Program-made: the position numbers and the translations under genes
Notes under the pieces: generated by a model
Seen by the model: only the letters and a program-made list of their open reading frames with translations
Told to the model about the DNA's origin: nothing
Database searches by the model: none
In this document: piece after piece, positions 17,623 through 27,382 of the stretch
How the letters are laid out: each line of letters starts with the position of its first letter
Position numbering within the stretch: the first letter of the stretch is position 1
Origin: an uncultured Steroidobacter sp.
Lineage (GTDB): Bacteria > Pseudomonadota > Gammaproteobacteria > Steroidobacterales > Steroidobacteraceae
DNA length: 64,000 nt
Assembly (NCBI GenBank): GCA_937864115.1
Contig: CALMII010000003.1
Span: 62,001-126,000 of the forward strand
Direction: 5' to 3'

Positions 17623-19004
17623 TTGATACCGCCGCGGGCCGGAGGCGGCGCAGTGCCGCCACGGGCGGCTATCGCCTGTCGGCGCACGCGTTTGCCGGGT
17701 TGGGGCAAGACTCCGAGCACTCGACAACTCACCACTGCGAGACCGGCCACCAGGTACCATTGGTATTCATTGAGGCCGTAACTGGCTACGCTGAAGATCA
17801 TCAGCAGAATGAAGAAATCGCGCAGGCCCTGCGCCGCCCGCAGCGAGAATTCGCGCTGCTGGCGTTCCGCCTCGGCGATCGCCAGCTTGATGTTCTTCCA
17901 CGTCGTGACCATGAATGTCACAAATAAGATCAGGCCGATGCCGCCGAGCTCTTGTAGCACCTCCGTGTACAGCGTATGCGAAGGCATCGCCTTGCCGTAC
18001 GCATGGAAGTTCGCCTCGGCCGACGTGCCGAGACCGTGCCCGAACAGCGGACGCTGCAGCCCGACCCCAAGGTCGATCCACAGGCCTTCGACGCGGCCCT
18101 GCGAGGACGCGCCGCCCTTGGCGCTGTGATCCACGATGGAGATATAGCGTTGGCGCTCCAGATCGGACATGGACGCAAAAATGACCACGACGATGACGCC
18201 GACCGCGCTCAGCGCCGCCACGCGGTGCCTGGAACGCCAGATCACCAGCAAGCCGAACAGCGCGAGCACGAGCGCCCCCGAACGCGAACTGGTGAGCAGC
18301 ATCGCATAGAGCAGCGGGGCGAGCAGCAGCACGTACGCCACCTGGTGCTTGCGCGAACCGCGCCCGAGCAGGTGATGCAGGAAGCACACGGCGATGATGA
18401 TCACGAACGCAAGTCCGTTCGGATTGATCACATCGCTAGGCGCGCCGGCAAGACGATTCATCAGCTCCGCGTCGCCCATATCCGTGAACGAGCCCCAGTA
18501 ACCGGTGGTGATGTTCAGGAACAAGGGCTCGAGCACACGGAACGTCTGCACTCCGACGAACACGTACAGGAAGATCTTCAATCGCTTCTCAGTCTTCACG
18601 GTGGCCACGGTGAAGATGAAGAAGAACAGCGATTTCAGGAACACTTCCCAGCCGCCACGCAACACCGTACCCGGCCAGCGGACGAATGGCAGCGACACCA
18701 GCACGTAGATGCTGATGATCAGCAGGATGCGCGAAGCCGTGGCGATCGGCGCCGGCGGGGCGCCGACCTGCTTCTTTCCCATGAAGAGGAACGCGATCGT
18801 CGCCGCGGCGAGCAGCAGGTCGATGCGAATCGTACCGAGCGGCGGCACGCGTGAGCCCATGTGCAGAAAGTAGCTGACGACAAACAGGCAATAGCAGATG
18901 AATGCCGGCGGCAGCTTCTCATCGACCGAAGCAACGGCCAAGCCAGCCTTCGGCACGGCCCGGGCCGCTGCGATCGAATTGGAACGGGATCGCATGGATT
19001 GCAT
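17619..19004 (-). CDS. O-antigen ligase/Wzy-like polymerase
   Basis: 461 aa with about eleven hydrophobic helices and a long periplasmic loop containing SSQGRVEGLWIDLGVGLQRPLFGHGLGTSAEANFHAYGKAMPSH, the Wzy_C/WaaL-type region with the R...G-H pattern. Family members polymerise undecaprenyl-linked repeat units or ligate polymer in the periplasm. A Wzx flippase gene and chain-length protein gene in the same run support a Wzy-type role. It does not look like the separate exosortase-associated O-glycosylation ligase family, which starts differently. Confidence 0.82.
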   Translation of the reverse strand: MQSMRSRSNSIAAARAVPKAGLAVASVDEKLPPAFICYCLFVVSYFLHMGSRVPPLGTIRIDLLLAAATIAFLFMGKKQVGAPPAPIATASRILLIISIYVLVSLPFVRWPGTVLRGGWEVFLKSLFFFIFTVATVKTEKRLKIFLYVFVGVQTFRVLEPLFLNITTGYWGSFTDMGDAELMNRLAGAPSDVINPNGLAFVIIIAVCFLHHLLGRGSRKHQVAYVLLLAPLLYAMLLTSSRSGALVLALFGLLVIWRSRHRVAALSAVGVIVVVIFASMSDLERQRYISIVDHSAKGGASSQGRVEGLWIDLGVGLQRPLFGHGLGTSAEANFHAYGKAMPSHTLYTEVLQELGGIGLILFVTFMVTTWKNIKLAIAEAERQQREFSLRAAQGLRDFFILLMIFSVASYGLNEYQWYLVAGLAVVSCRVLGVLPQPGKRVRRQAIAARGGTAPPPARGGIK

Positions 19005-19006
19005 GG

Positions 19007-20167
19007 TCAGGCTGCCCGCGCGGCATGACGATGCTGCGCAAGTTCATAAACCGCCTGGTAGCCTGCCGCCATACGTTGTGCGCTATATGTTTCATGCACC
19101 ATCGCATTCGCGGCAGCAGCGAGGGCCGCGAGCCGCTGCGGTCCTTTCTCGACTGCTGCAAGACCTTCCGCAAGACCAGCAACGTCCGCAGGAGGTATCA
19201 GCATGCCGAACCTGCCGTGGCCGAGCAGATCAGGCACGCCGCCCACCGCGGTCGCCACGATCGGCACTTGTAACACCATGGCTTCGAGCATGCTCACCGG
19301 CAGGCCTTCAGAATAGCTGCTACTCACGAGCGCAGCGCAGGCCGACATCAGCGGCTTCGGATCCGCGACGTATCCACAGAAATGGACGGCTTCCGTGAGC
19401 TTAAGCCGGACGGCGTGCTGCTGCAATTCGGCCTGCAGGGCGCCAGCGCCAATGACCAGCGCGCGTAGTTTCGCGCCGCCATCGCGCAGGCGAGCCACGG
19501 CTTCGAGCAACAGCGCGTGACCTTTCTCCGGGGACAACCGTCCGACGATGCAGACCGTCGGGCCACCTCGACAAAAATCGAGTGCCGCATGCTCATGCGG
19601 CTCCAGCGCCGTGCGCGCCGGCCCGAAATTCACGTCGATGCCGTTTGTGACCACACCCAACATCGCACCAAACTGCCGATCGAGGCAATGCTTGCTTACC
19701 ATTGCCTGCGTGACGGCGATAACCGCGTCGAGCCGCCGCAGCGCCAGCAGATCAATTTTGCGGTACCAGTAGGCACGGGAGGTCCAATGCTGCGCAGTCC
19801 AGCCATGGAGCGTCGCGACGCTGGCACCTCGAGTATCCCTGGGCAATGAGGCGACGAGACAATCAGCCTTGAAGCCATGTGTATGCAGCACATTCGCGCC
19901 GATCGTACGCGCAGAGGCGGCAATGTCTTTGGCACCCGTCGTGCTGATACCGCTCTGCACGTATGTGCGCACCACCGGCACGCGGCGCTCCGCGCAGGCA
20001 CGCTCCAGTGGCTTGGTAGGCTCACCGACGCGACCAAGGCTGCAAACCATGGCACTCATTCCGGACCGCAGTTGCTCGGCGACCAGATCGAGAAGCATGC
20101 GTTCGGCACCATACAGCCCTCCGCTGTCGATGACGTGCAGCACCCTAGTGTCGGACGCGATACTCAC
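19007..20167 (-). CDS. GT4-family glycosyltransferase
   Basis: 386 aa from a GTG start (VSIASDTRVLHVIDSGGLYGAERMLLDLV), 13 bp after the deacetylase stop; a longer frame would run into that gene. The GGxxG-like acceptor motif near residue 15 and the C-terminal PTVCIVGRLSPEKGHALLLEAV and SSSYSEGLPVSMLEAMVLQVPIVAT are typical of GT4. It is one of three GT4 enzymes in the central block and probably adds one sugar of the repeat unit. Confidence 0.9.
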   Translation of the reverse strand: MSIASDTRVLHVIDSGGLYGAERMLLDLVAEQLRSGMSAMVCSLGRVGEPTKPLERACAERRVPVVRTYVQSGISTTGAKDIAASARTIGANVLHTHGFKADCLVASLPRDTRGASVATLHGWTAQHWTSRAYWYRKIDLLALRRLDAVIAVTQAMVSKHCLDRQFGAMLGVVTNGIDVNFGPARTALEPHEHAALDFCRGGPTVCIVGRLSPEKGHALLLEAVARLRDGGAKLRALVIGAGALQAELQQHAVRLKLTEAVHFCGYVADPKPLMSACAALVSSSYSEGLPVSMLEAMVLQVPIVATAVGGVPDLLGHGRFGMLIPPADVAGLAEGLAAVEKGPQRLAALAAAANAMVHETYSAQRMAAGYQAVYELAQHRHAARAA

Positions 20168-20180
20168 GTGGCCGCGTCGA

Positions 20181-21215
20181 TCAAGTTCGACTGCCAACCT
20201 GGACTGGTCGGGCCGACGTGGAAAATGGCCGCAGCCAGCGCTCGCGCTCGTGCGACAACCCGCGCCAGCCGGTCGCAGTCTTGCGGAACTCCAGGAACGA
20301 CTCGGAAGCACCGAAGCGCGGAATCTTCAGCAAGTGCGCGCCATCGGCCATGCCCAGCACAGTAGTCACCGCGGAACGGTAGCCTGCCTTCGCCACCAGC
20401 TCGACGGTCTCCTTGGTGAAGTCCTCAATGCCTCCGAACGGATAACAGAAGTGATCGCAGGGCTTCTGCAGCATCTCTTCGATGCGCTGCTTCGACCCGA
20501 ACAGTTCCTGCGCCTGCGTGTCGCGGCTCTCACGCGACAGGTTGGGATGCACTCGCGTATGTGAGCCGACCGACAGACCCGCGGCCTGCCATGCGCGCAG
20601 CTGCTCCCAGGTCATCGCGCGATATTCCGCTACGGGCTCGGTGGGCAGCGGTACCGCGAGCTGCGACGACATCTGTTCGAGCGCCACCAAGCAGTCCTCG
20701 CGCTCGAACGTCTTGACGACGTCCGCCACGACGTTCCAGATGCCTTCGACCTGATCGTCCCGGTCCCACGTCCACGCATGCTCGACGCCGGCCAGTTCGA
20801 GACGCAGCTCGCGCTTGACCGTAGTGAAAAGCATGTACCGGACCGCGTCAGGCCACAGCCAAGTCTCGCGATCGACGTACGCGGATGGCGCATAGACGAT
20901 CGCCGGCACCTTCCAGCGCAGCAGCAAGGGCATCGCGATTGTGTACACGTCCTCATACGCGTCGTCGATCGTCAGCACCACCGAGTTCGCCGGAAAGCCG
21001 CTGCCATCAGCGAGCCGCTGCAGTAGCTCTTCGTAGGACAATGAGTGATAGTGCTGCCGGATCAATTGCAGCTGCACCTCGAAGGCGGCGGCCGAAACCT
21101 TGCGCACATGCGGCTCGACACCGAAGCGGTGGTACATGACGATGCGCGGCCGGTTGCGCGTCAGCAACCGCGCCGATTGCAGCGCAGCTGAGATCCCCAG
21201 GTTCCGAATGCTCAT
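20181..21215 (-). CDS. polysaccharide deacetylase (NodB family)
   Basis: 344 aa from the ATG preceded by GAGGGG. The motif NSVVLTIDDAYEDVYTIAMPLL (motif 1, T-I-D-D) and SVGSHTRVHPNLS (SxxHxxxHP, motif 2) provide the metal ligands Asp, His and His; the catalytic pattern is intact. RIVMYHRFGV at the start is typical of the same family. It removes N- or O-acetyl groups from a sugar, probably in the EPS. It differs from the other deacetylase at 27.4 kb, which is of the exosortase-specific subfamily. Confidence 0.88.
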   Translation of the reverse strand: MSIRNLGISAALQSARLLTRNRPRIVMYHRFGVEPHVRKVSAAAFEVQLQLIRQHYHSLSYEELLQRLADGSGFPANSVVLTIDDAYEDVYTIAMPLLLRWKVPAIVYAPSAYVDRETWLWPDAVRYMLFTTVKRELRLELAGVEHAWTWDRDDQVEGIWNVVADVVKTFEREDCLVALEQMSSQLAVPLPTEPVAEYRAMTWEQLRAWQAAGLSVGSHTRVHPNLSRESRDTQAQELFGSKQRIEEMLQKPCDHFCYPFGGIEDFTKETVELVAKAGYRSAVTTVLGMADGAHLLKIPRFGASESFLEFRKTATGWRGLSHERERWLRPFSTSARPVQVGSRT

Positions 21216-21235
21216 GCTCGACCCCTCGCGGCTGC

Positions 21236-22162
21236 TCAGGTGGCAGTCTTGAACGGACGGGTGGTGACAATCGCCCGCGCGATCGAACGCCACGCCGGCC
21301 AGTATGCCGGCTTGTAGCGCAGCGCCTTCATCATTTCCTTGATCGCCGGCACGCGGCGGCGCTCGGCAGTGAGCAGGACATCGCCGCGCTTGACATAGCT
21401 TTCGGCCCAGGCCTGCTTCATCTGATCCGGCCGCACCGAGTGCGGATAGCGATCCAGGAAGCGCCCCATGATGTGCAAGGCCGCGTCGAGACGCTGGCGG
21501 TACTTATTGGACATCTGACCCGGCCAGACGCGGTACATCGTCAGCACATCCTCGACGTACGCGAACTCGTGCTCGACCGACATGCGCAGCCACAGATCCC
21601 AGTCGATACCCATGCCGAGCGATTCATCGAAGCCGCCCACCTTGTCGAAGGCTTCGTGGCGCACAACCGCCGTCACGTAGGGCACGAAATTCTCGAGCAG
21701 CAGCTCGCCGGTCACCTTGCCACTGTGTGGATTCCAGTCGCCGCGCGGCAGCCGCTGACCTGTCTCGTCGACGCGCTGGCATCCCGCGTAGACGACACCG
21801 ACGCGCGGCAGAGCGAACAGCGGTAGCTGCTTATCGAGCTTGTCGGGCGTCCAGAAGTCATCGGCGTCGAGAAAAGCGACGTACTCGCCGCTGCCCAGAC
21901 GCGCACCATGGTTCTTCGCCACCGCCTGGCCGGCATTCTTCTGTGTGCCGAGCTTGATGCGCGGATCGCCGCACCAGCGCTCAAACAGCTCGGCCGTGTT
22001 GTCGGTGGAGCCGTCGTCGACGATGCACACCTCGACATCGCGGTAGGTCTGGTTCAACGCGGACTCGACCGCCTGGCTGAGGAACTTCGCCATGTTGTAC
22101 GTGGCGATCACCGTGCTGACGCGACCCGGCACGTAAGTGCGCTTGGAGGTTAGATCTTGCAT
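21236..22162 (-). CDS. GT2-family glycosyltransferase
   Basis: 308 aa, GT-A fold. VSTVIATYNMAKFLSQAVESALNQTYRDVEVCIVDDGSTD is the canonical GT2 N-terminus, with the DxD-type motif in YVAFLDADDFW near residue 100 and the acceptor-side MGIDWDLWLR further on. No transmembrane segments are visible, so it should work at the inner face of the membrane. Its start overlaps the end of the CapK/PaaK-like gene by 13 bp. Confidence 0.92.
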   Translation of the reverse strand: MQDLTSKRTYVPGRVSTVIATYNMAKFLSQAVESALNQTYRDVEVCIVDDGSTDNTAELFERWCGDPRIKLGTQKNAGQAVAKNHGARLGSGEYVAFLDADDFWTPDKLDKQLPLFALPRVGVVYAGCQRVDETGQRLPRGDWNPHSGKVTGELLLENFVPYVTAVVRHEAFDKVGGFDESLGMGIDWDLWLRMSVEHEFAYVEDVLTMYRVWPGQMSNKYRQRLDAALHIMGRFLDRYPHSVRPDQMKQAWAESYVKRGDVLLTAERRRVPAIKEMMKALRYKPAYWPAWRSIARAIVTTRPFKTAT

Positions 22163-23487
22163 ATGGAGAACCGATATTTCCCGGAACGCTCTTGCGCAAT
22201 GCGCTCGACTTTTTCGACGCTCACCTGGACGTTCGCGCCGAACACTTCGTGCAGCTCCTGCTCGACGGCCGAGACCGTCGATTGATCGAACGACGAGGTC
22301 GGCACCACACGCACCTCGAACCGATCGATCGCCGTCTGTACGAGCTGCATCTGGCCTAGGCCGGTGATCCGGGTCAGCGTGCGCTCGACCAGCGAGACAC
22401 CGGCGACGCGGCTGCCGTCGGCCTTCTTGAGGTAGTCGGCGACGCGCCCCACCAGCTTTTCCAGCAGCGGCAGCTGCCGCCCGCAGGTACAGTGCCTTTC
22501 GCTCAGCACGCCGACGTCCTCGACGCGATAGCGGATCATCGGCATGGCGCGATTGAGCAGATCGGTCACCACGATCACCCCCTCCTCGCCCGGCGCCGTT
22601 GGTGATCCATCTTCGCGCAGCACCTCGATGACGAGGTGCTCGATGTTCAGGTGCATGCCGTCGTGAATTTCACATTCGGCGGCGATCAGACCGACCTCCT
22701 CGCAACCGTAGCGATTTATGACCTTGCAGCCGAACGCGCGCTCGATCACGACCCGCTCCTGCGGCAGCAGCATCATCGAAGTGGCGACAATGCCGCGTGG
22801 ATGCAGGTCAGTAACACCCTGCTGCACCAGCCACTCCGCAACGATGAAGATCGAATGCGCATGACCGTAGACGATGCGCGGCCGCTCGCGCCGCCAGTGC
22901 TCGACGAACTCTCGCAGCGTCACGTCGCTGATATTCATCGTGTCGAGGAAGATCATGCGGCTGTGCAGAGCCGAGCGCAGCTTTGCTCGCCAGCTGTCCG
23001 GCTGCGGCGGATTACCCCAGATCGCCATCACCTTGGTGCCTGGATACCAGCCCGCCCAATGGTTGGCGCGCAGCTCATCCCCGTTGCGGATCTGCTGCCA
23101 GAGCTTGTCGAGATAGACGACAACCGACTGACCGGTAGAGCCGCCGGTCTTATGCACCACCAGTTGGTCGCGCGCGAACTCGTCCGAAAGCATCTGCTCC
23201 GTGTGCTCGCGCAGTTCCGTCTTCGTCAGCAGCGGCAATCGCTGCAGCGACTCGAGCGTCAACTGCTGCGGATCGACCCCGGCCTGCTTGAACTGCTCGC
23301 GATAGTGCGGCGAATGCGCGGCCGCGTAACGGCCGATCTCCTGCAGTCGACGGGCTTGCGTCGCCCGCAACTGCTCGATCGGCGCCCACTGCGAGCGCAG
23401 TAGCTCGCGATACGTGCGCATTCGTACGCTCGAATCTCTCAGGTCCCACAACGGATGCAGGACGAATCTGGACAGGATTTCCAGCAT
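22150..23487 (-). CDS. CapK/phenylacetate-CoA ligase-like adenylating protein
   Basis: 445 aa. It has HKTGGSTGQSVVVYLDK (the S/T-G-x-S/T-G P-loop variant of PaaK/CapK), VINRYGCEEVGLIAAECEIHDGMHLNIEHLVIEV, and VTDLLNRAMPMIRYRVEDVG, with a CTCGRQLPLLEKLVGR segment that could bind zinc through its cysteines. CapK-like proteins are common in capsule and EPS loci, where they are thought to activate an acyl or amino acid for polymer modification. It lies between the flippase and a GT2 gene. A plain phenylacetate-CoA ligase is unlikely in this context. Confidence 0.85.
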   Translation of the reverse strand: MLEILSRFVLHPLWDLRDSSVRMRTYRELLRSQWAPIEQLRATQARRLQEIGRYAAAHSPHYREQFKQAGVDPQQLTLESLQRLPLLTKTELREHTEQMLSDEFARDQLVVHKTGGSTGQSVVVYLDKLWQQIRNGDELRANHWAGWYPGTKVMAIWGNPPQPDSWRAKLRSALHSRMIFLDTMNISDVTLREFVEHWRRERPRIVYGHAHSIFIVAEWLVQQGVTDLHPRGIVATSMMLLPQERVVIERAFGCKVINRYGCEEVGLIAAECEIHDGMHLNIEHLVIEVLREDGSPTAPGEEGVIVVTDLLNRAMPMIRYRVEDVGVLSERHCTCGRQLPLLEKLVGRVADYLKKADGSRVAGVSLVERTLTRITGLGQMQLVQTAIDRFEVRVVPTSSFDQSTVSAVEQELHEVFGANVQVSVEKVERIAQERSGKYRFSICKI

Positions 23488-23502
23488 GTCGCTCCCTTAA
23501 GC

Positions 23503-24996
23503 TCAGGCCCGCTCGACCGGCCGCCCCGTCACCCGGCGCAGCAGATCCTGCACGCGCGCAAGATCGCCACGCGACAGCGCCTTGGTGATGAACGGCAGCA
23601 CAGCCAGCGCGACCAGCAGGACGCTCTTTTCCGCCAAGCCCATCCAGGTCCAGCCGGGTCCGGCGAAAGTCAGCCCAATCGTGACGACCACCGCCGAGGC
23701 AGCCAGCAAGGCCGTGCACTGACCGATCGGGTATGGAATCGGGAAGAACTTCTGGCTGACCGTGAGATAGCTCACACTCTTCGCCAAGTACGCGGCCAGC
23801 AGCGCAATGATAGCGCCCGGCAGGCCCAGCCACGCGATCAAAGTCGCATTCAGCACCACATGTAGCGCCGCCGAACCGGTGTTGATGAACATGTGATAGT
23901 GCGTGGCCTTCTCTCGCAGGATGCCGTACTCGAAGTGGTACTTGGTGGCGAGAATGATCATCGACAGCGCTGCAAACGGGATGATCCAGCCGGCCTTCTG
24001 GAACTCCGGCGCGGTCATCAGGGCCAGGATTTCCGGCGCAAACAGCGCGAGCACCGCGCTCGGCACGATCAGCACGACCATGTGATAGCGGAAGGAGGAC
24101 GTGAGCAGCCAGGTCGCGTTGGGCGAGCGGCCCATATCGAAGCGCTGCGAAACGAAGGCCATCAGGAAGGGACTGGTGATGAGTTGATGCAGCGCCGTGC
24201 CGAGCTTCTGGGCCATGCCCCAGATACCGGCCGCCTCGGTCGACAGGAAGCCGTTGATGAAATAGCGATCGGAATAGCTGATGGCGACGCTGGCGAGTTC
24301 GGATGGCATCAGCGGCAAGCCGAAACGGTACATGCTCCTGGCCACAGGGCGGTCGAACTTCAGCCCGACGCGCGACACGATCCACACCAACAGCGGCAGT
24401 CCGACGACGAGCTTGGTCGCGAGATTGCCGATCAGGATGGCGAAGATGCCAAGCTTCTCCACCACTATGAGATAGGCGTTGAGACCGACGCCGATCACCA
24501 AGTTGGCCATCGAGGCGACCACGAACAGGATCGATCGGTTGACCACGCGCAGGTACACCATGCCCAGGTCGATGACCAAGCCGATCGCGATGGTCACGAA
24601 CGCCAGCAGGAAAGCGCGGGGATCCACAGGCTCCTTGAACAGCAGACGAGTAAGCGGCTCGTACAGCGGCAGCGACACCAGGAACACCAACACTCCCGCA
24701 ATCGTCGCCATGATGAATGTGGTACTCACCACGGCGTTGCGCCGCCGCTGATCCTCGTCATCGAAGTAGAACCTGCCCAACGCCTGCGCGACTCCGAGGC
24801 TCGCAACCAGGCTGAACATGCCGACGGTCGTCTCGATCAGGTCCAGCACGCCGTAGTCGAATGGGGTGAGGTACGCCGTGTACAACGGCAACATCAGGAA
24901 GCTCGCGACCCGCGACAGCATGCTGCCGGCCGCGTAGATCGCCGAGTGTTTCGCCAGGAACCCGAGGCTCGTGGCTCGCGCTTCACCAGCGCTCAT
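23503..24996 (-). CDS. wzx: Wzx-type oligosaccharide flippase
   Basis: 497 aa with about 12-14 hydrophobic helices; the N-terminus FLAKHSAIYAAGSMLSRVASFLMLPLYTAYLTPFDYGVLDL is typical of the MOP-superfamily polysaccharide exporters. It moves undecaprenyl-linked repeat units across the inner membrane and so couples the cytoplasmic transferases to the Wzy-like polymerase in the same gene run. Its ATG overlaps the stop of the upstream GT4 gene by 4 bp. Confidence 0.9.
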   Translation of the reverse strand: MSAGEARATSLGFLAKHSAIYAAGSMLSRVASFLMLPLYTAYLTPFDYGVLDLIETTVGMFSLVASLGVAQALGRFYFDDEDQRRRNAVVSTTFIMATIAGVLVFLVSLPLYEPLTRLLFKEPVDPRAFLLAFVTIAIGLVIDLGMVYLRVVNRSILFVVASMANLVIGVGLNAYLIVVEKLGIFAILIGNLATKLVVGLPLLVWIVSRVGLKFDRPVARSMYRFGLPLMPSELASVAISYSDRYFINGFLSTEAAGIWGMAQKLGTALHQLITSPFLMAFVSQRFDMGRSPNATWLLTSSFRYHMVVLIVPSAVLALFAPEILALMTAPEFQKAGWIIPFAALSMIILATKYHFEYGILREKATHYHMFINTGSAALHVVLNATLIAWLGLPGAIIALLAAYLAKSVSYLTVSQKFFPIPYPIGQCTALLAASAVVVTIGLTFAGPGWTWMGLAEKSVLLVALAVLPFITKALSRGDLARVQDLLRRVTGRPVERA

Positions 24997-26186
24997 GAGG
25001 TTCGCACCGCTACGCCGGCACCCTCGCCGCCGCCATTGAGAACGCGCTCGTACAGGTCGGCGTGCCGTTGCGCCATCACGTGCGTCGAAAAATTACTCAC
25101 CGCATGCTCTCGCGCCCGTTGTCCCATGACCGGGCCTTCGGAGCCGAGCACGACGCGCAGCCTGTCCGCCATCTGCCGCACGTCGCCCACCGGTACGAGG
25201 AAGCCGGTGCGCCCCTGCGAGATCAGCTCCGGATTGCCGCCTACGTCGGTGGCGATCACCGCCTTGCCCGCCCATAGATATTCGATCACAGAATTGGAGA
25301 GCCCTTCCGTTTCGGAGCACAGCATGCATGCGTCGGCCGCCTCGATATACGGCATCGGATCGCTCTGCGAGCCGACGAAACTGACGTGGCCTGCAATCCC
25401 AAGCGAGGCGGCGAGTTGCCGCATCTCCTGTCCATGCGATTGCGAGCCTCGATGCGGCGGATCTTCACCGACCAGCTGCAGCAGGATCTGCGGAAATTCC
25501 TCGCGCACGGCGGCGATAGCCTGGATCGCGTCCGCGATGCGCTTGAGCGGGCGCAGATTGGCCACGATGGTGACCACCGGCCGCTGTATCTCGATGCCGA
25601 GTCTGCGGCGCGCCTCGCTGCGACCCAGCAGCTCGCTGCGCTGCTCGAATCCGTTCTCGATGACCGCGATGCGATCAGGGGAATAGCCTTCGTGCTGCAC
25701 CACCGATTGCTTGACGGCATCGCAATTCGCGATGACCGCACTGACTGCGAAACGCTGTGCGCGCAGCAGCCGTAGATTCGACGGTGTGTACCAAAAGCCG
25801 AGATCCCGGCGCGAAACGATCACCTTCGCACCACCCAACCGCAGAAACGACGGCAGCGCGATCGCGGCATCATTCAGGTAAACATGCGCGATGCCGACAC
25901 GCCCCGAGCGCATGCGGCGCGCAAGCTGCAGCGCCTCGCTCAGGAAGTTCATCGTTCTGAGGCTGCGGATACCGAGCACGTCGACGTGTACGTCGGCCAG
26001 GCCGGCGAAGTAACGGTCATCGCCACGCAGCAGCGCCACGCTTGGCGTGAAGCGGCCGCGATCCAGATTACGCAGCAACCGTAGAAACTGCGTCTCGGTG
26101 CCTGCGCCCGCGTTCCGTAGCTCGTCGAGAACGTAGAGGACCGGGACCGGAGGCCGCCCCTGAGCTAGCCGGTTCTCGGCTGCCAT
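24993..26186 (-). CDS. GT4-family glycosyltransferase
   Basis: 397 aa from the ATG opening MAAENRLAQGRPPVPVLYVLDEL, 22 bp inside the end of the upstream GT2 gene; a longer frame lacks family resemblance. Contains LNDAAIALPSFLRLGGAKVIVSRRD, VVTIVANLRPLKRIADAIQAI and LCSETEGLSNSVIEYLWAGKAVIAT, the GT4 donor motif. It should add a sugar to the lipid-linked repeat unit. Overlaps on both sides suggest tight co-expression. Confidence 0.9.
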   Translation of the reverse strand: MAAENRLAQGRPPVPVLYVLDELRNAGAGTETQFLRLLRNLDRGRFTPSVALLRGDDRYFAGLADVHVDVLGIRSLRTMNFLSEALQLARRMRSGRVGIAHVYLNDAAIALPSFLRLGGAKVIVSRRDLGFWYTPSNLRLLRAQRFAVSAVIANCDAVKQSVVQHEGYSPDRIAVIENGFEQRSELLGRSEARRRLGIEIQRPVVTIVANLRPLKRIADAIQAIAAVREEFPQILLQLVGEDPPHRGSQSHGQEMRQLAASLGIAGHVSFVGSQSDPMPYIEAADACMLCSETEGLSNSVIEYLWAGKAVIATDVGGNPELISQGRTGFLVPVGDVRQMADRLRVVLGSEGPVMGQRAREHAVSNFSTHVMAQRHADLYERVLNGGGEGAGVAVRTS

Positions 26187-27316
26187 AGAACCTGCTTTTG
26201 TCCGCGGACGAAGCGTACGAACGCGACGGCGGATGCGAAATTGAGCAGCGCGAAGTACATGCAGTAGCGGCTGAGGGCGAACCTGCCCAGGGCGCTCGGG
26301 CCGACCCACGCGAACAGAACGAAGAGCGCGAACAGAACCTGCCCGACGGCGCCCAGAACGTAGATCGGCCCGTGCTGCAGCAACTGCCAGTTCAGAACCA
26401 TCGCCGCCGCGAGCGGCGCAAAGCTCATGTAGCGCAGCAGCTTATGCGACCAAAGCTGCCACGCGAAGATGCCCGAGCGGAACGGATTCAAAAGCACGCG
26501 CCGGTCCCAGAGCGCCCACAGAGCGCGCAGCGCCACCCGCACACGCATACGATACTCGGAAGACTGCGTCGTGAGCGTTTCTTCTGTCAGGACCGCCAGT
26601 GGCTCGTGCACGACGCGATATCCCTGCGCCACCACATCAAGTGGTTGAACAAAATCCGGCAGCTGATCCGCATTCATGTGCCGGTAAAGCGTCTTGCGTA
26701 GAGCATCCACGCCGCCATCAACACCGACCACAGAACCTAGCGCCGTCTCGGCGACGCGCAAAGCATTCTCGTGGCGCATGAACGCGCTACAGCCGTCACC
26801 AACCAAGGAACCGTCGGGATTTGCATACAGCATCTTGCCAGTAACGTACCCAACTTCCGGATCCGCGAAGTTACGCACCAGCTTACGGATAGTGTCTGGG
26901 CGATAAATTGAGTTTGCGTCGGCAAAAACAACGATTTCACCTCGCGCACGCGGAACAGCCATATTGAGTGCAGCAGTCTTTCCTTGCCGCGGTTCGTTGC
27001 GCAGAAGGATGACATTGGGGTGCGCAGCGGCTAGGCGTTGCACGACGGCATCGGTCCCGTCGTCGGAAGCATCCGAGATCACGATGATTTCGAGTCGCTC
27101 GGCAGGATAGTCTTGGGCTAGCTTGTTACGAATCGTTGACTCCATGTGTCGGATTTCGTTGTAGGCCGCTGTGATCACCGTCACGAATGGCAGGTACGCA
27201 TCGTCGCTGTGCACGACACGACGCCGCAATCGGCCGACTCCCGAGGCTAGCACTGGATATATTGCGTAGGGATAAACGCCCAGGAGCAGCAGGCACCAAA
27301 AAGCGACTTCGAGCAT
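26165..27316 (-). CDS. membrane GT2-family glycosyltransferase
   Basis: 383 aa: one N-terminal helix (MLEVAFWCLLLLGVYPYAIYPVL), a cytoplasmic GT-A domain with VTVITAAYNE, VISDASDDGTD and VVFADANSIY (D-x-N in place of DxD), then two or three C-terminal helices. The layout recalls processive or lipid-acceptor GT2 enzymes such as HAS/BcsA relatives, but the QxxRW motif of true synthases appears only as RVALRALW, so a single-addition role seems likelier. Encoded after the deacetylase gene with a 66-bp gap. Confidence 0.88.
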   Translation of the reverse strand: MLEVAFWCLLLLGVYPYAIYPVLASGVGRLRRRVVHSDDAYLPFVTVITAAYNEIRHMESTIRNKLAQDYPAERLEIIVISDASDDGTDAVVQRLAAAHPNVILLRNEPRQGKTAALNMAVPRARGEIVVFADANSIYRPDTIRKLVRNFADPEVGYVTGKMLYANPDGSLVGDGCSAFMRHENALRVAETALGSVVGVDGGVDALRKTLYRHMNADQLPDFVQPLDVVAQGYRVVHEPLAVLTEETLTTQSSEYRMRVRVALRALWALWDRRVLLNPFRSGIFAWQLWSHKLLRYMSFAPLAAAMVLNWQLLQHGPIYVLGAVGQVLFALFVLFAWVGPSALGRFALSRYCMYFALLNFASAVAFVRFVRGQKQVLWQPRTG

Positions 27317-27382
27317 GAAAGCAACTTAAGATACGAGGACCATTTGAAACGAAAAAACGCCCACTGCGAACCGGCACGCGGA

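Noticed and set aside
23893..25686. 597-aa open frame on the plus strand
   Set aside because: Antisense shadow of the flippase and GT4 genes, with unnatural His/Arg/Glu-rich composition.
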